DNA of 64,000 nt from JACXTP01 sp963827905. Its GTDB lineage: Archaea; Thermoplasmatota; Thermoplasmata; Methanomassiliicoccales; UBA472. The stretch covers positions 62,001-126,000 of the forward strand of contig CAWHCB010000007.1 of assembly GCA_963827905.1 (NCBI GenBank), in the 5' to 3' direction. Below are positions 36,957 to 48,659 of the stretch, piece by piece (position 1 is the first letter of the stretch; each line of letters starts with the position of its first letter). A model generated the notes under the pieces. That model worked only from the letters and a program-made list of their open reading frames with translations, was not told where the DNA came from and made no database searches. Made by a program: the position numbers and the translations under genes.

Positions 36957-38476
36957 AGCTGAAGGCAAAGTATGTGGACGTCGACACCGGCGAGCTGACC
37001 GCCCTATTGAACGACGATGATGCGGCGGAGCTCGGCCTCAGGGAGATGGACCGGGTGCGCATAACCCATGAGGGAAATAGCGCAGTGGCCATCGTGAACA
37101 CCTCGGACACCGTCATCCAGAGGGGGGAGATCGGCCTCATGGGGGCGACGTTCAAGAACTTCGGGCCGGAGCACATGGAGCCATTGGAGGTCGTGGCGGC
37201 GTCCAAGCCAGAGAGCGTGGACATCATCCGCCGCAAGATGGATGGCCTGGAGCTGTCCAAGGACGAGATCTATACGTTGGTGGGGGACATAGCCCAGCAC
37301 ATCCTCTCCCCGGTGGAGCTCTCCGCTTACGTGACCTCGCTGCACATCCGAGGGATGAACATCCGGGAGACCGCCGACCTCACCCGTGCCATGGTGGAGA
37401 CCGGGGACATCATCAAGTTCGACCGAGGCCCCATCTTCGACCACCACAGCATCGGCGGTTGCCCAGGGAACAAGGTGAGCCTTATCATAGTACCGATCAT
37501 CGCCGCGGGGGGCTATCTGATACCCAAGACCTCGTCGCGGGCCATCAGCAGCGCCGCTGGCACGGCGGACATCGTGGAGACCTTCTGCGACGTGGACCTG
37601 AGCGCCACGCAGCTGAAGAACATCACCGAGAGCGTGGGAGGCGTACTGGCCTGGGGGGGTTCGCTGAACCTCGCACCGGCCGACGACGTCATCATCCGCG
37701 CCGAATACCCGTTGGGCATCGACCCGCACGCCCAGCTCCTGGCCTCGGTCATGTCGAAGAAGAAGGCCGTGGGGGCGGACTACCTGCTCATGGACATACC
37801 GATGGGGGAGGGGACCAAGGTACCGGACATGGAGAGGGCCAAGACCTATGCCAAGGACTTCATCGAGCTCGGCGAGATGCTGGGCATCCGGGTGGAGTGC
37901 GCCATCACCTATGGCGGTCAGCCGGTGGGCAGGGCCATCGGGGCGGCCCTGGAGGCCCGCGAGGCCATCTCCATATTGGAAGGGGCGAAGGAACCCAACA
38001 GCGTCATCGAGAAATCGGTGACATTGGCAGGCATGCTCTTCGACATGGGCCAGGGCTACAACCATGGGGAGATCAGAGCCAGGGAGCTGCTGGAGAACGG
38101 AAAGGCCCTGGCCAAGTTCCGCGAGATCGTGGCCGCCCAAGGCGGGAACGCGGACATCAAGGCCGACGACATCCCGGTGGGCAAGTATTCCGTGGACGTC
38201 CTGGCCACCAAATCTGGCTATGTGAACAAGGTGAAGAACAGGGACATAGTGAAGGTGGCCAGGGCAGCGGGTTCGCCGCGGGACAAGGGGGCGGGCCTGG
38301 AGATCCACAAGAAGGTGGGCCACAAGGTCGACGCCGGGGAAAAGATCCTGACGCTCTATGCCGATAACGATGCCAAGCTGCAGCAGGCCCTGACCCTGGC
38401 CCAGAAGATCAACCCGATGATCATCGAGGGGATGGTCCTGGCCAAGGTGCCGGCTTTCACCCGGGTGGCGTTCTAG
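36953..38476 (+). CDS. deoA: AMP phosphorylase
   Basis: A 507-residue member of the thymidine phosphorylase family, with the archaeal N-terminal extension (MKLKAKYVDVDTGELTALLN). Motifs: FDHHSIGGCPGNKVSLI, IPKTSSRAISSAAGTADIVE, LAPADDVIIRAEYPLGID and ITYGGQPVGRAIG. It releases the base from AMP with phosphate, giving ribose 1,5-bisphosphate, the substrate of the isomerase two genes upstream. The ATG at 36953 overlaps the corrected RuBisCO stop. The three genes form a complete AMP salvage route in pathway-related order. No frame break. Confidence 0.94.
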   Translation: MKLKAKYVDVDTGELTALLNDDDAAELGLREMDRVRITHEGNSAVAIVNTSDTVIQRGEIGLMGATFKNFGPEHMEPLEVVAASKPESVDIIRRKMDGLELSKDEIYTLVGDIAQHILSPVELSAYVTSLHIRGMNIRETADLTRAMVETGDIIKFDRGPIFDHHSIGGCPGNKVSLIIVPIIAAGGYLIPKTSSRAISSAAGTADIVETFCDVDLSATQLKNITESVGGVLAWGGSLNLAPADDVIIRAEYPLGIDPHAQLLASVMSKKKAVGADYLLMDIPMGEGTKVPDMERAKTYAKDFIELGEMLGIRVECAITYGGQPVGRAIGAALEAREAISILEGAKEPNSVIEKSVTLAGMLFDMGQGYNHGEIRARELLENGKALAKFREIVAAQGGNADIKADDIPVGKYSVDVLATKSGYVNKVKNRDIVKVARAAGSPRDKGAGLEIHKKVGHKVDAGEKILTLYADNDAKLQQALTLAQKINPMIIEGMVLAKVPAFTRVAF

Positions 38477-38485
38477 GCCCTGGCA

Positions 38486-39239
38486 TCACTTACTACGGTG
38501 GTCCTTGCGAGAGGCATGCCAGGCCAGGGCCTCGTCCATGGTCAGCTCGCCCTTGGCCACTCGCCTTGCCAGCTCGGTGGTTATGGTGAAGGAGCCGTCG
38601 CTTGCCAACCGGGACTGTCTCTTCACCTCGCGGACCTCCCCGGGCGTCGGGTCGATGGCGGGAACGGAGTCCAGCTCCTCCCCCATGGTCCGGGATATGA
38701 GGATGGCGGCGTCGATGTCCGGGACCAGGGTGCGCCTGGTGGTGTTCGTCTCGTCCACTATCTCCACTCGGTCGGCAAGGCCCCATAGCGACTGGATGAT
38801 GCGGTTGCGCACCGTGCGGTCGCCATGCCCGATCCGCACCAGCAGTTCCTCGTATTCCAGACCGGCGATCATCCGCTCCACCGCCGTCACCGCCTTCTCC
38901 GGCCATCCCACCGTATCGGTCAAGAAGCACCTTTCCGTTGCCCACCACCGCGATGCCCGTGGTCCGACCAGGGTCGATGCCCACCACCAGGACCTTGAAG
39001 CTTCTCCCCTGCATCATCACCTTGGCCTGGTTGATGGCCGCCTCCGGATCTTCGGAGGCGACCACCAGGATAGGGGGCGCACGGGCCAGCTCGTCGGGCG
39101 TGGTGATTATCGCCCCGATGTTGTAGGGCAGGGCGTCCTCGAAGCCCAGCGACACGAACGGCTCGTCCCTCTCCTTGAGCCTGCGGACCAAGCGATAGTA
39201 GAACTGGAAGTCCTCGGTCATGACCCCGATGATGCGCAT
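38486..39239 (-). CDS. RNase H-fold protein, RuvC-like (one frame break)
   Basis: About 250 residues after removing an extra G near 38932 (joining GNGK to CFLTDTVGWPEKAV). The core KVLVVGIDPGRTTGIAVVG is a first strand with a catalytic-type Asp of the RNase H/RuvC superfamily, and VRIGHGDRTVRNRIIQ and DIDAAILISR follow. The N-terminal ~80 residues (MRIIGVMTEDFQFYYRLVRR) form a separate small domain. Some archaeal proteins of this kind are annotated as crossover-junction-nuclease-like; activity is unproven. The C-terminal tail is basic. Confidence 0.65.
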
Positions 39240-39265
39240 CTGTTCTTAACTGGCCGTGATCCCAC

Positions 39266-40489
39266 TTAATTCTTTGCCGACATGCGTTTGGCCTTCAAGG
39301 CCAATGGCAGCAGGCCCACCGCTGTCACCACCCCGAGGAAGGCCACGACCCCCCAGAGCACCCAGCCCGAGGAGATGTTGTCATACATGATGCCGCCCAC
39401 CAGCGAGGAGGCGAACCAGCCCACCGATGCGAACAGGCCGAAGATGCCCAGGTACTTGCCCCGTTGGTCCTCCGGGGACATCTCCACCGTGAGGTTGGTG
39501 GCGACCGGGACCACCACCATCTCCCCGAAGGTGATGATGACCATGGTGAGGGCAAGGCCCAGCCCGTTGGAGACGGGGGCTATGGCCAGGTAGCCGACCG
39601 CGTAGAGCAGCGATCCGCCGGCCATGGCCAGATAGTAGTTGCGCCCCTCCAGCCAGCGTGCGATCGGGAACTGCAGCAGCACCACCATCAGGCCGTTCAA
39701 GGCGAAGATCGCCCCGATGGTGACGGTGTCGATGCCCACCCTCTCGTTGGCGAAGACCACGTAGATCACCCCGAACTGGCCTGACATGATGAACATGGGC
39801 ATGAGCACGAAGCAGAAGACCAGGAAGAGCTTGTTCACAGTACCGATGCTCTTCAGCAGGCCCGGTCCTTTCTCCCTCGGTTTGGGCACGTAGGTCTCGC
39901 TCAGGAAGAAAGCCACCACTAAGGCGGCGAGCAGGGATATCACGGCGCTGATGACGAAGGTCCATAGGAACGACCAGGCGACCAATATGCCGCCGATCAT
40001 GGGACCTATGGCAAAGCCCAGGTTCCAGGCCACTCGCATCAGGCCGTACGCCTCCAGCCGTTTCGCCGGTTCCACCAGGTCCGCCACCATGGCGTTGTTC
40101 GCCGGGTCGAAGACGCCACCGAAGAAGTAGCTCAACGTAAGGGTGATCGATACCCCCAGCACGTCGGGCCAGAGGGACACCTGGAACGCCAGCACCAGGA
40201 AGGTGACGCAGCGCAACAGCATGGACCAGGTCATGACCCCCCATCGACCGTAACGATCGGCCATCAGGCCGCCGATGAGGCTTCCGCCTGCACCGGCCAG
40301 ACCGGCCATCAGCAGCACCAGGCCCACCATGGCCATGGAGACCCCCAGGCTCTGGTACATGAACAGGGCCAGGAACGGCCCGATGATGCTGAAGCCCACC
40401 CCGTCGATGAGGCGGGAATAGAACAGTATCCAGATGCGCCGGTCATAGCCCTTGGGGAACAATTTGGTCATATTCCCCACCTCACGCAC
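39266..40489 (-). CDS. MFS transporter, second of tandem pair
   Basis: A 407-residue protein with about 12 hydrophobic helices and the MFS signature in GGLMADRYGRWGVM between helices 2 and 3. It resembles bacterial multidrug-type MFS exporters. The start region (KLFPKGYDRRIWILFYSRL) matches the same place in the upstream paralogue. The start overlaps the end of that gene by eight bases, so they are probably made together. The substrate is unknown. No frame break. Confidence 0.87.
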   Translation of the reverse strand: MREVGNMTKLFPKGYDRRIWILFYSRLIDGVGFSIIGPFLALFMYQSLGVSMAMVGLVLLMAGLAGAGGSLIGGLMADRYGRWGVMTWSMLLRCVTFLVLAFQVSLWPDVLGVSITLTLSYFFGGVFDPANNAMVADLVEPAKRLEAYGLMRVAWNLGFAIGPMIGGILVAWSFLWTFVISAVISLLAALVVAFFLSETYVPKPREKGPGLLKSIGTVNKLFLVFCFVLMPMFIMSGQFGVIYVVFANERVGIDTVTIGAIFALNGLMVVLLQFPIARWLEGRNYYLAMAGGSLLYAVGYLAIAPVSNGLGLALTMVIITFGEMVVVPVATNLTVEMSPEDQRGKYLGIFGLFASVGWFASSLVGGIMYDNISSGWVLWGVVAFLGVVTAVGLLPLALKAKRMSAKN

Positions 40490-41730
40490 CGATGGCGGAG
40501 TTCTTCTGGGCGCTGAGGCGCCGCCCTAGGAACACATAGCCCAGCGCGGCGAGGACGCCGAAGGAACCGATGGCGGCCCACATCAGGACGTCGTTCTGCG
40601 TCACCGTGTCCATGATCACGCCCCCGGCGAAGGGGCCCATGCTGAAGCCGATGGAGGAGAACAGGCCGAACACCCCCATGTAGCGACCGCGCTCGTTCTC
40701 CGGGGACATGTTGGCGGTGAGGTTCATCGCCGCCGGCGACACCACCATCTCCCCGAAGGTGATGATGGTCATGTTCATGAGCAGGAACAGGAAGCCAGTG
40801 GCGAAGCCCGTGATGCCATAGCCCACAGCATAGAGCAGCGCCCCCAACGCCATCACGCTGGACATCTTGTAGGGCGACACCCAACGGGCGATGGGGAACT
40901 GCAGGACGATCACCAACAGGCCGTTCCAGGCCCAGAGGTAGCCCACCTCTGGCGTGCTCAGGCCCAGCGTGTCCGTGCTGAACACCGCATAGGTGGACGA
41001 CATCTGCCCGAACATGATGAACAGTAGGATCGAGACCAAGCAATAGGTCATGAAGGTGCGGTCCGAGGTCACGTGCCCGATGTCCCTCAGACTGAAGCGC
41101 TGTGTGGCCTGTCCTGGGCGCAGCGATTCCTCGATGTACAGGTAAAGGAAGACCGTCACGCCCATGGTGGCGATGGAACCGAGGAGGAAGAGCGTGCTGA
41201 ACGACACCCAGATGGTCAGGATGCCCCCGATCATCGGGCCTAGGGCCCAGCCGATGTTCTGGGCGATGCGCAGGAAGCTGTAGGCCTCCAACCGCTTGGA
41301 GGGCTCGACCACGTCCGCTATCATCGCGTTCGAGGCGGGGTCGAACATGGAACCACCGAAGGAGCTGAGAGTGATCAGCCCGGCCAGGAGCAGATAGTCC
41401 GCCCCGACCCCGATGGCGAAGCTGATGAGCAGGAACGCGACCGCCCGCCATGCCAGACCGAGCAGCATGACCTTTCGCCGCCCGTAGCGGTCCGCGAGCT
41501 CGCCACCTACTATCTGGCCCATGGAACCGATCAGCGTCGCCACCAACAGCACCAGGCCCACCACCGACATGGTGATGCCCAGCTCGTTGTGCAGGTAGAG
41601 CGACAGGAAGGGGATGGCCAGGCAGAAGCCCGCCGCTGTCGCTATCCTGCCGTAGAACAGGATCCAGATGCGGCGGTCGAAGCCTTGCAGCGACCCTTTG
41701 GTCCCAGGAAAACCTACCGTGGACTGACAC
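40482..41730 (-). CDS. MFS transporter, first of tandem pair (start uncertain)
   Basis: A paralogue of the next gene with GGELADRYGRRKVM between helices 2 and 3 and about 12 helices. The conserved N terminus (GFDRRIWILFYGRI) lies upstream of the first ATG in its frame (41570), so the true start is earlier. No ATG is available in that frame; a GTG at 41730 in another frame (MSVHGRFSWDQ) would connect if one A is removed from CAAAGGG near 41700. I give that as the probable start, at about 415 residues. The second gene starts within its last eight bases. Confidence 0.8.
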
Positions 41731-41800
41731 CTCGAAGCAGAGAGCCCCAGGTTTCAGCGATTCATAATCCTTTTCGATGCCGTGCTAAGGCATGGTCATC

Positions 41801-42937
41801 CTACTTGCTATGGGCGAAACGGGAGAAGAATCCCTTCTTCGTCTCATCGAGCTCGGCGAACTTGCGCAGCAGCTCCTTCTGCTCCGTCGTGAGCTTCTTG
41901 GGCACCTGGACCTTGACCTGGACGAACTGATCGCCCTTGCCCCGGCCCCCGAAGACCTCCAGGCCGGAGCCCTTGAGGCGGAACACCGTGTCGGTCTGGG
42001 TGCCGGCCGGAACGGAGAGCTCGGCCTGGCCATTGAGGGTGGGCACCTCGAGCTTGGCACCGAGGGCTGCTTCGGCGAAACCGATGGGCCAGTTCATGTA
42101 GATGTTGGCCCCGTCCCGCTTGAAGAGCTCGTGCTCCTTCACATGCACCACGACCAACAGGTCGCCGGGCGGACCGCCGTTCTGACTGGGCTCGCCTGCG
42201 CCTGGCACGCGGAAGGTCATGCCCGTGTCGACCCCTTTGGGGACGGTGAGGGATATGGTCCTGCTTTTTCGGACATACCCGATGGCATTGCACTTGGGAC
42301 AGGGGTCCGACACCACCTTCCCCAGTCCCCGACAGGTCGGGCAGGTGACGATGTTGGCATACTGCACTGGTCCGCGGCGCTCCACGCGTTGCACCTGGCC
42401 CTGACCGCCGCAAGCTTGGCATCGAGTGGAGCGCTTGCTCTTGGACCCGGTGCCGTCGCAATCCTCGCACTTGGAGGAGATGGGTACCGTGACCTCTTTC
42501 TCCATCCCTAGCGAGGCCTCCTCCAGCGTGATCTCGATATCGTAACGGAGATTGTTGCCCTGCCTCGGGCCCCGGCGCCTCCCCCCGCCGAAGAACATGT
42601 CGAACAGGTCCCCGCCGAAGCCGAAGCCCATGTCGCCGAATATGTCCCCTAGGTCGCCGGCGTGGCTGAAATCGTTCCAGGTGAAGTTCCCCTCGCGGAA
42701 CTGGGGCTGCACCCCGGCATGGCCGTACTTGTCGTACAGAGCGCGCTTCTCCGTGTCCACCAGCACCTCGTAGGCCTCGGAGATCTCCTTGAAGCGCTCC
42801 TCCGCCATCTTGGGGTCCTCCTTGGTCACGTCCGGGTGGTACTGGCGGGCCAACTGGCGGTAGGCCTTCTTTATGTCCTCCGCGTTGGCGTCCTTGGGGA
42901 CCCCCAGGACCTCGTAGTAGTCGCGCTTGTCGGCCAT
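41801..42937 (-). CDS. dnaJ: Chaperone DnaJ
   Basis: A 378-residue type I J-protein. The J domain holds the HPD motif (LARQYHPDVTKEDP), then comes a Gly/Phe-rich segment (FGDMGFGFGGDLFDMFFGGG), four zinc repeats (CEDCDGTG, CQACGGQG, CPTCRGLG, CPKCNAIG) and the C-terminal substrate-binding barrels. It delivers clients to DnaK and stimulates its ATPase. It follows dnaK on the same strand. No frame break. Confidence 0.96.
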   Translation of the reverse strand: MADKRDYYEVLGVPKDANAEDIKKAYRQLARQYHPDVTKEDPKMAEERFKEISEAYEVLVDTEKRALYDKYGHAGVQPQFREGNFTWNDFSHAGDLGDIFGDMGFGFGGDLFDMFFGGGRRRGPRQGNNLRYDIEITLEEASLGMEKEVTVPISSKCEDCDGTGSKSKRSTRCQACGGQGQVQRVERRGPVQYANIVTCPTCRGLGKVVSDPCPKCNAIGYVRKSRTISLTVPKGVDTGMTFRVPGAGEPSQNGGPPGDLLVVVHVKEHELFKRDGANIYMNWPIGFAEAALGAKLEVPTLNGQAELSVPAGTQTDTVFRLKGSGLEVFGGRGKGDQFVQVKVQVPKKLTTEQKELLRKFAELDETKKGFFSRFAHSK

Positions 42938-42952
42938 CAGGTCTCAGCTTTC

Positions 42953-44814
42953 CTACTTCTTGTCATCGTCGTCGATGATCTTGTACTCGGCGTCCACCGA
43001 GCCGTCCGGGTTCTGCTGGCCGCCCGGGGCCTGCTGCTGTTGCTGTTGTTGCTGCTGCTGGTGCTGCACGTTCTGATAGATGCGGGTGGAGATGGCATAG
43101 AACTCCTTGGAGAGGGCGTCCATCTTCGCCTTGATGGATGCGGTGTCGCCCTTCTTTATCTCGTCCTTGAGAGCGCTGACCGCCTGTTCCACCTTGACCC
43201 GCTCCTCGTTGGTGACCTGGGCGCCCAGTTCCTGCAGGGCCTTCTCGGTGGTGTAGACAAGCTGCTCCGCCTGGTTGGTGGTCTCCACCTTCTCCCTCTG
43301 CGTCTTGTCCTGATCGGCGAACTGCTCGGCGTTCTTGACCATGCGCTCGATCTCGTCCTTGGAGAGCTTGTTGCTGGCGGTGATGGTGATGGCGGCCTGC
43401 TTCCCCGTGCCCAGGTCCTTGGCGGTGACGTTGATGATGCCGTTGGCGTCGATGTCGAAGGTGACCTCGATCTGCGGCATGCCCCGCGGCGCGGGAGGTA
43501 TGCCGGAGAGCATGAAACGGCCCAGGGAGGTGTTGTCGTGGGCCATGGGCCTCTCCCCCTGCATGACGTGGATCTCCACGCTGGACTGCCCGTCCGCCGC
43601 GGTGCAGAAGACCTGCGACTTGCGGGTGGGGATGGTGGTGTTGCGCTCGATGAGCCTGGTCGCGACGCCTCCCAGGGTCTCGATGCTCAGCGAGAGGGGC
43701 GTCACGTCGAGCAGGAGGACGTCCTTCACCTCGCCGGATAGGACGGCGGCCTGGATGGCCGCGCCCATGGCCACGCACTCCATCGGGTCCACGCCGCGCT
43801 GGATCTTGCTGCCCACTAAGCCTTCCACGAACTTCTGCACCATGGGCATGCGGGTCGGACCGCCCACGAGGATGACCGAGTCCATCTTGTCCGCGGTGAG
43901 CTTGGCGTCGTTCAGGGCGTTCGTCATCGGACCCCGGCAGCGTTCCACTATGGGGCGGATGAGCTCCTCCAGCGTGGCCCGGCTCAGGTTCATGGAGAGG
44001 TGCTTCGGCCCGGTGGCGTCGGCGGAGATGAACGGCAGGTTGATCTCGGTCTGCATGGTGGTGCTGAGCTCGATCTTGGCCTTCTCGCAGGCCTCGCGCA
44101 CGCGCCACATGGCCATCTTGTCGGCGGTGAGGTCGATGCCGCTCTCCTTGCGGAAGGTGGATGGCTACGTAACGGATGAGCGTCTCGTCCATGTCCGTGC
44201 CGCCCAGCTGCGTGTCGCCGCTGGTGGAGATGACCTCGAAGACGCCCTCGCTGAAGTCCATGATGGTCACGTCCAACGTACCGCCGCCAAGGTCGAAGAC
44301 CATGATCTTCTGGGCCTTGCCCGTCTTGTCCAGACCGTAGGCCAAGGCCGCCGCGGTCGGCTCGTTGATGATGCGCACCACTTCCAGGCCGGCGATGGCG
44401 CCGGCGTCCTTGGTGGCGTGCGCTGGTTGTCGTTGAAGTAGGCCGGCACGGTGATGACCGCTTTGGTGACGGTCTCGCCCAGGTAGGCCTCGGCATCGCG
44501 CTTTATCTTCTGCAGGATGAAGGCCGATATCTGCTGGGGGGTGTACTCCTTGCCGCACCGCGGAGACCTTGTAGTCGGTCCCCATCTTCCGCTTGATCGC
44601 CGCGATGGTGCCCTCCGGGTTGGAGACGGCCTGACGCCGGGCCGGTTCGCCCACCAACAACTGACCGTCCTTGGTGAACGCCACGTAGGACGGGAACGCC
44701 TTGCCGCCGATGCTGGTGCCCTCGGCGCTGGGGATGATGCGTCGGTCGACCGCCCTCCATGACGGCTGCGGCTGAGTTGCTCGTGCCCAGATCTATTCCG
44801 ATGATCTTAGCCAT
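42953..44814 (-). CDS. dnaK: Chaperone DnaK (Hsp70) (four frame breaks)
   Basis: About 619 residues after correction. Motifs: MAKIIGIDLGTSNSAAAVME, FDLGGGTLDVTIMDFSEG, SVILVGGPTRMPMVQKF and LLLDVTPLSLSIETLGG; the tail carries a run of about ten glutamines and ends in DDDDKK. Three extra bases (near 44739, 44563 and 44158) and one missing base (near 44419) break the N-terminal half; restored joints include RPTIIPSAEG, EYTPQQISAFILQ and FRKESGIDLTADKMAM. The ATG at 44814 is preceded by AGGTGAG; a GTG three codons earlier is possible. DnaK systems in archaea are thought to be of bacterial origin. Confidence 0.94.
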
Positions 44815-44815
44815 T

Positions 44816-45372
44816 TTACTCACCTTTCTCCTTGCTCTTTCCTACTTTGACCTTGGAATGCCTCAATACCCTCGGGCCGAGGCAATAGCCCTTCTGATAG
44901 ACCTCTATGACGGCCCCGTCCTCCCCCTCTCCCACCGCAGAATGCCTCGTGGTACTGGGGGTCGAACATCTCGTTGGGGATCTCCCTCAGGCCATGACCT
45001 TTCAGCAATGATAGGAAGTTGCTTCTTATCTGCCCGATGCCGGCGCGCAGCTCGGCCTCGTCCCAATCGGTCTCCGTGGCCCGGTCCAGGTCGTCGAGCG
45101 TGCTGAGGAGCTCCAGGACGAGCTTGTCGTTGGCCGCCCGGACGATGTCCTCCCTCTCCCGGACCGACCCTCTTCTTGTAATTGTCGAAGTCGGCCTGGA
45201 TGCGCTTGGCCATGTCCAGCACCTCCCGGCTCCTGGCGTTCTCTGCCGCCAGAGACCTGCGGGTGTCGTCCAGCTCCTTACGCAACTCCTCCAGCTCGTT
45301 CCCCTCGCTGGTGATGGCCTCTTCGCCGCTCTCGTCAGCGTCCTCGACCATTTTATTGCCCATCCTGACCAT
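44816..45372 (-). CDS. grpE: Nucleotide exchange factor GrpE (two frame breaks)
   Basis: About 184 residues after correction. A long helical N terminus (ELEELRKELDDTRRSLAAEN, then MAKRIQADFDNYKKRV) is followed by LVLELLSTLDDLDRA, GLREIPNEMFDPQYHEAF and VIEVYQKGYCLGPRVLRHSK, all typical of GrpE. Extra bases near 45170 and 44937 break the frame. The TAA at 44818-44816 lies just before the dnaK start, so the order is grpE-dnaK-dnaJ. It releases ADP from DnaK. Confidence 0.9.
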
Positions 45373-45449
45373 TTGTAAAATCTTATTGGGGAATCCTGGG
45401 TTAATAGGTTTGTGATGGGAGGGGCGAAGCCCCTCCCGATGGAATGTGT

Positions 45450-47092
<1,643 letters not shown>

Positions 47093-47171
47093 TTCACTTA
47101 CCTCCTAAATCATATCTAACAGACAAATCCTAGCCTGAACGCTAGATGCGGCCTTGGAATGTTTGTTCTTC

Positions 47172-47186
47172 TATATAATAATATCC
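47172..47186 (-). promoter_or_regulatory. Probable thermosome TATA box
   Basis: The minus strand reads GGATATTATTATATAG, the most TATA-like stretch upstream of the thermosome start at 47092. It would give a leader of roughly 55 bases that includes the GGAGG ribosome site at 47101-47105. Confidence 0.4.
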
Positions 47187-47207
47187 CGTCAGCCCACGAT
47201 TATATCA

Positions 47208-47228
47208 TGATGGAGCTGGACCATCATA
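47208..47228. promoter_or_regulatory. Inverted repeat between thermosome and DUF2240 gene
   Basis: ATGATGG at 47208-47214 and CCATCAT at 47222-47228 form a perfect seven-base inverted repeat with a seven-base spacer. It lies upstream of the thermosome TATA box in the divergent region, so it could be a regulator site for the heat-shock genes. Confidence 0.35.
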
Positions 47229-47363
47229 TGACCCTCTGGCTACCGTCCTTTTCCACCTGTCGAATTTTTGGGGCTGTTGCAAGGGAGGCCCGGAGGATGT
47301 GACAAGGGCAATCAATAAATTGCGTGTCGACATCACTGAGCCTGTCTTGTCGGAGGGTTTTCC

Positions 47364-47931
47364 ATGGGTGAGCTAGAGAGGACGGTCGCCATCGTCTATA
47401 AGCGCAAGGGCAAGAACCTGGTCTCCGAGAAGGAGTTCCTGAACACCTTGCTCTTCAATATGCGCTGGAGCGACCCCGGGAAGGCCCCGAAGATCGAGGC
47501 CAAGGACGCCCAGAGGATCCTGGACGCGGCCAAGTCCAGCGGACTGCTCATCACCAAGGAGGGGATGCTCCAGCCCGCTTTCGATTACCGCTCCATCGAC
47601 ATACCTCTGAACTACCAGCCCTCCAGCGAAGTGCTCAAGGAGATCGGGGCCGCACCCTCGAAGAACGAGGGAGCCAAGGAGCCCCAGCCCTTGACCGACT
47701 CAAGAGACGCGAACCGCCCCCGTCGCTGACGTACCGCTTTTTACCGTTCTCATCGAGGACATCTCACAGAAGACCCAGATCAAGAAGAAGGACGTGGTCT
47801 CCCGCATCAACAAGCTGCAGGAGCGCTTTGGGGTGGTGCCCGAAGTGGCCGCGTTGATCGTGGCGAGGGACCTAGGGATGGACGTCTCCAAGTATTATGA
47901 CATCACTAGAGAGGAAATTCTCAAGAAGTGA
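47364..47931 (+). CDS. DUF2240-family protein (one frame break)
   Basis: About 188 residues after correction. It starts MGELERTVAIVYKRKGKNLV, contains MRWSDPGKAPKIEAKDA and a winged-helix-like stretch ILDAAKSSGLLITKEGML, and ends VARDLGMDVSKYYDITREEI. This matches the archaeal DUF2240 family, whose function is not known. One extra base between 47690 and 47708 breaks the frame after QPLTD; removing it continues into ADVPLFTVLIEDISQKTQ. It is convergent with the MBF1 gene. Confidence 0.75.
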
Positions 47932-47937
47932 GGGGCA

Positions 47938-48438
47938 TCACTTCTTGCTGGTCTTTATGAAGTCCTCTAGCGTCATGCCCTTCCCCGCCACCGCCTTCTT
48001 CTCCGGTTTGACGAGGGAGACCTTCTCCATCAGGCTGACCCCCAAGGTCTTCTCGAACTTCTTCACGAGGACGTCGTCGGGCTTGATGTCGCCCCGCTCC
48101 ACCTTCTGCACCAGGCTGTGCTTCTCGCTCATCTTCTGGGCCAGCTCTTCCTGGTTCCAGCCATGTTGCTCCCTGGCATGGCGGATGCGCTCGGGATAGT
48201 CGTCGGCCAGTTCGTTCACCGTCTCCGACTCGTACACATCCTTCGACTTCATACGCCGCTCCCGGTTCTCCAGGCGCGACTGGATGATGATCTTGCTCGG
48301 TTGCTCCTTCGCCCCTTGCTTGGCCTGGTCCCCGAACTTGGAGCAATCCTTGCAAACGCGCAAGGTCGTTCCCTCGATTTGCACTGGGTCGGTCCTGGTC
48401 GTTTCATTTCCACAGAGCTCGCAGATCAAGTCGTTCAC
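47938..48438 (-). CDS. mbf1: Multiprotein bridging factor MBF1 (zinc ribbon plus HTH)
   Basis: About 166 residues. The N-terminal zinc ribbon (ICELCGNETT, VCKDCSKFG) and C-terminal lambda-type HTH (RIRHAREQHGWNQEELAQKM, SLVQKVERGDIKPDDVLVKK) are the archaeal MBF1 layout. I chose the GTG at 48438 because a TATA box (AAAGATTATTAAAG on the minus strand, 48462-48476) lies 24 bases before it, giving a leaderless start; the frame is open a further 14 codons, but those overlap the TATA box. Archaeal MBF1 associates with the translation apparatus and basal transcription. Confidence 0.9.
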   Translation of the reverse strand: MNDLICELCGNETTRTDPVQIEGTTLRVCKDCSKFGDQAKQGAKEQPSKIIIQSRLENRERRMKSKDVYESETVNELADDYPERIRHAREQHGWNQEELAQKMSEKHSLVQKVERGDIKPDDVLVKKFEKTLGVSLMEKVSLVKPEKKAVAGKGMTLEDFIKTSKK

Positions 48439-48461
48439 CCGGTCGCATCTAACGGGCCCGA

Positions 48462-48476
48462 CTTTAATAATCTTTT
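48462..48476 (-). promoter_or_regulatory. TATA box of MBF1
   Basis: Minus-strand AAAAGATTATTAAAG, 24-38 bases before the GTG at 48438. Confidence 0.55.
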
Positions 48477-48627
48477 TCAATTTCTAGCCGGGCCGGGACG
48501 CAGAGAGGGCTTGTGAACGTTAATTTTCCATTCGGAGAAATGAACGAGCGATGCGGCTGGACCTGACCCGGGTCCAGAAAGGATGCTATCGTTTGTGAAA
48601 TAACACGAAAGGATAAAATAGCAAACC

Positions 48628-48638
48628 CTTTAATAAAG
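48628..48638 (+). promoter_or_regulatory. TATA box of PAN
   Basis: CTTTAATAAAG lies 22-32 bases before the GTG at 48660. GAGGTG at 48649-48654 is a possible ribosome site, although at this distance the transcript may be nearly leaderless. Confidence 0.5.
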
Positions 48639-48659
48639 TGGAATTGACGAGGTGTGATA

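Noticed and set aside
36668..38476. Apparent single protein joining the RuBisCO C terminus to AMP phosphorylase
   Set aside because: One extra base near 36929 removes the RuBisCO stop. Without it the end reads ALERWGSV plus TGA, which overlaps the AMP phosphorylase ATG, so these are two coupled genes.
43020..43060. Polyglutamine run in the DnaK tail as a novel feature
   Set aside because: Gln/Ala-rich disordered tails are common in DnaK proteins; the length may also be affected by sequence error.
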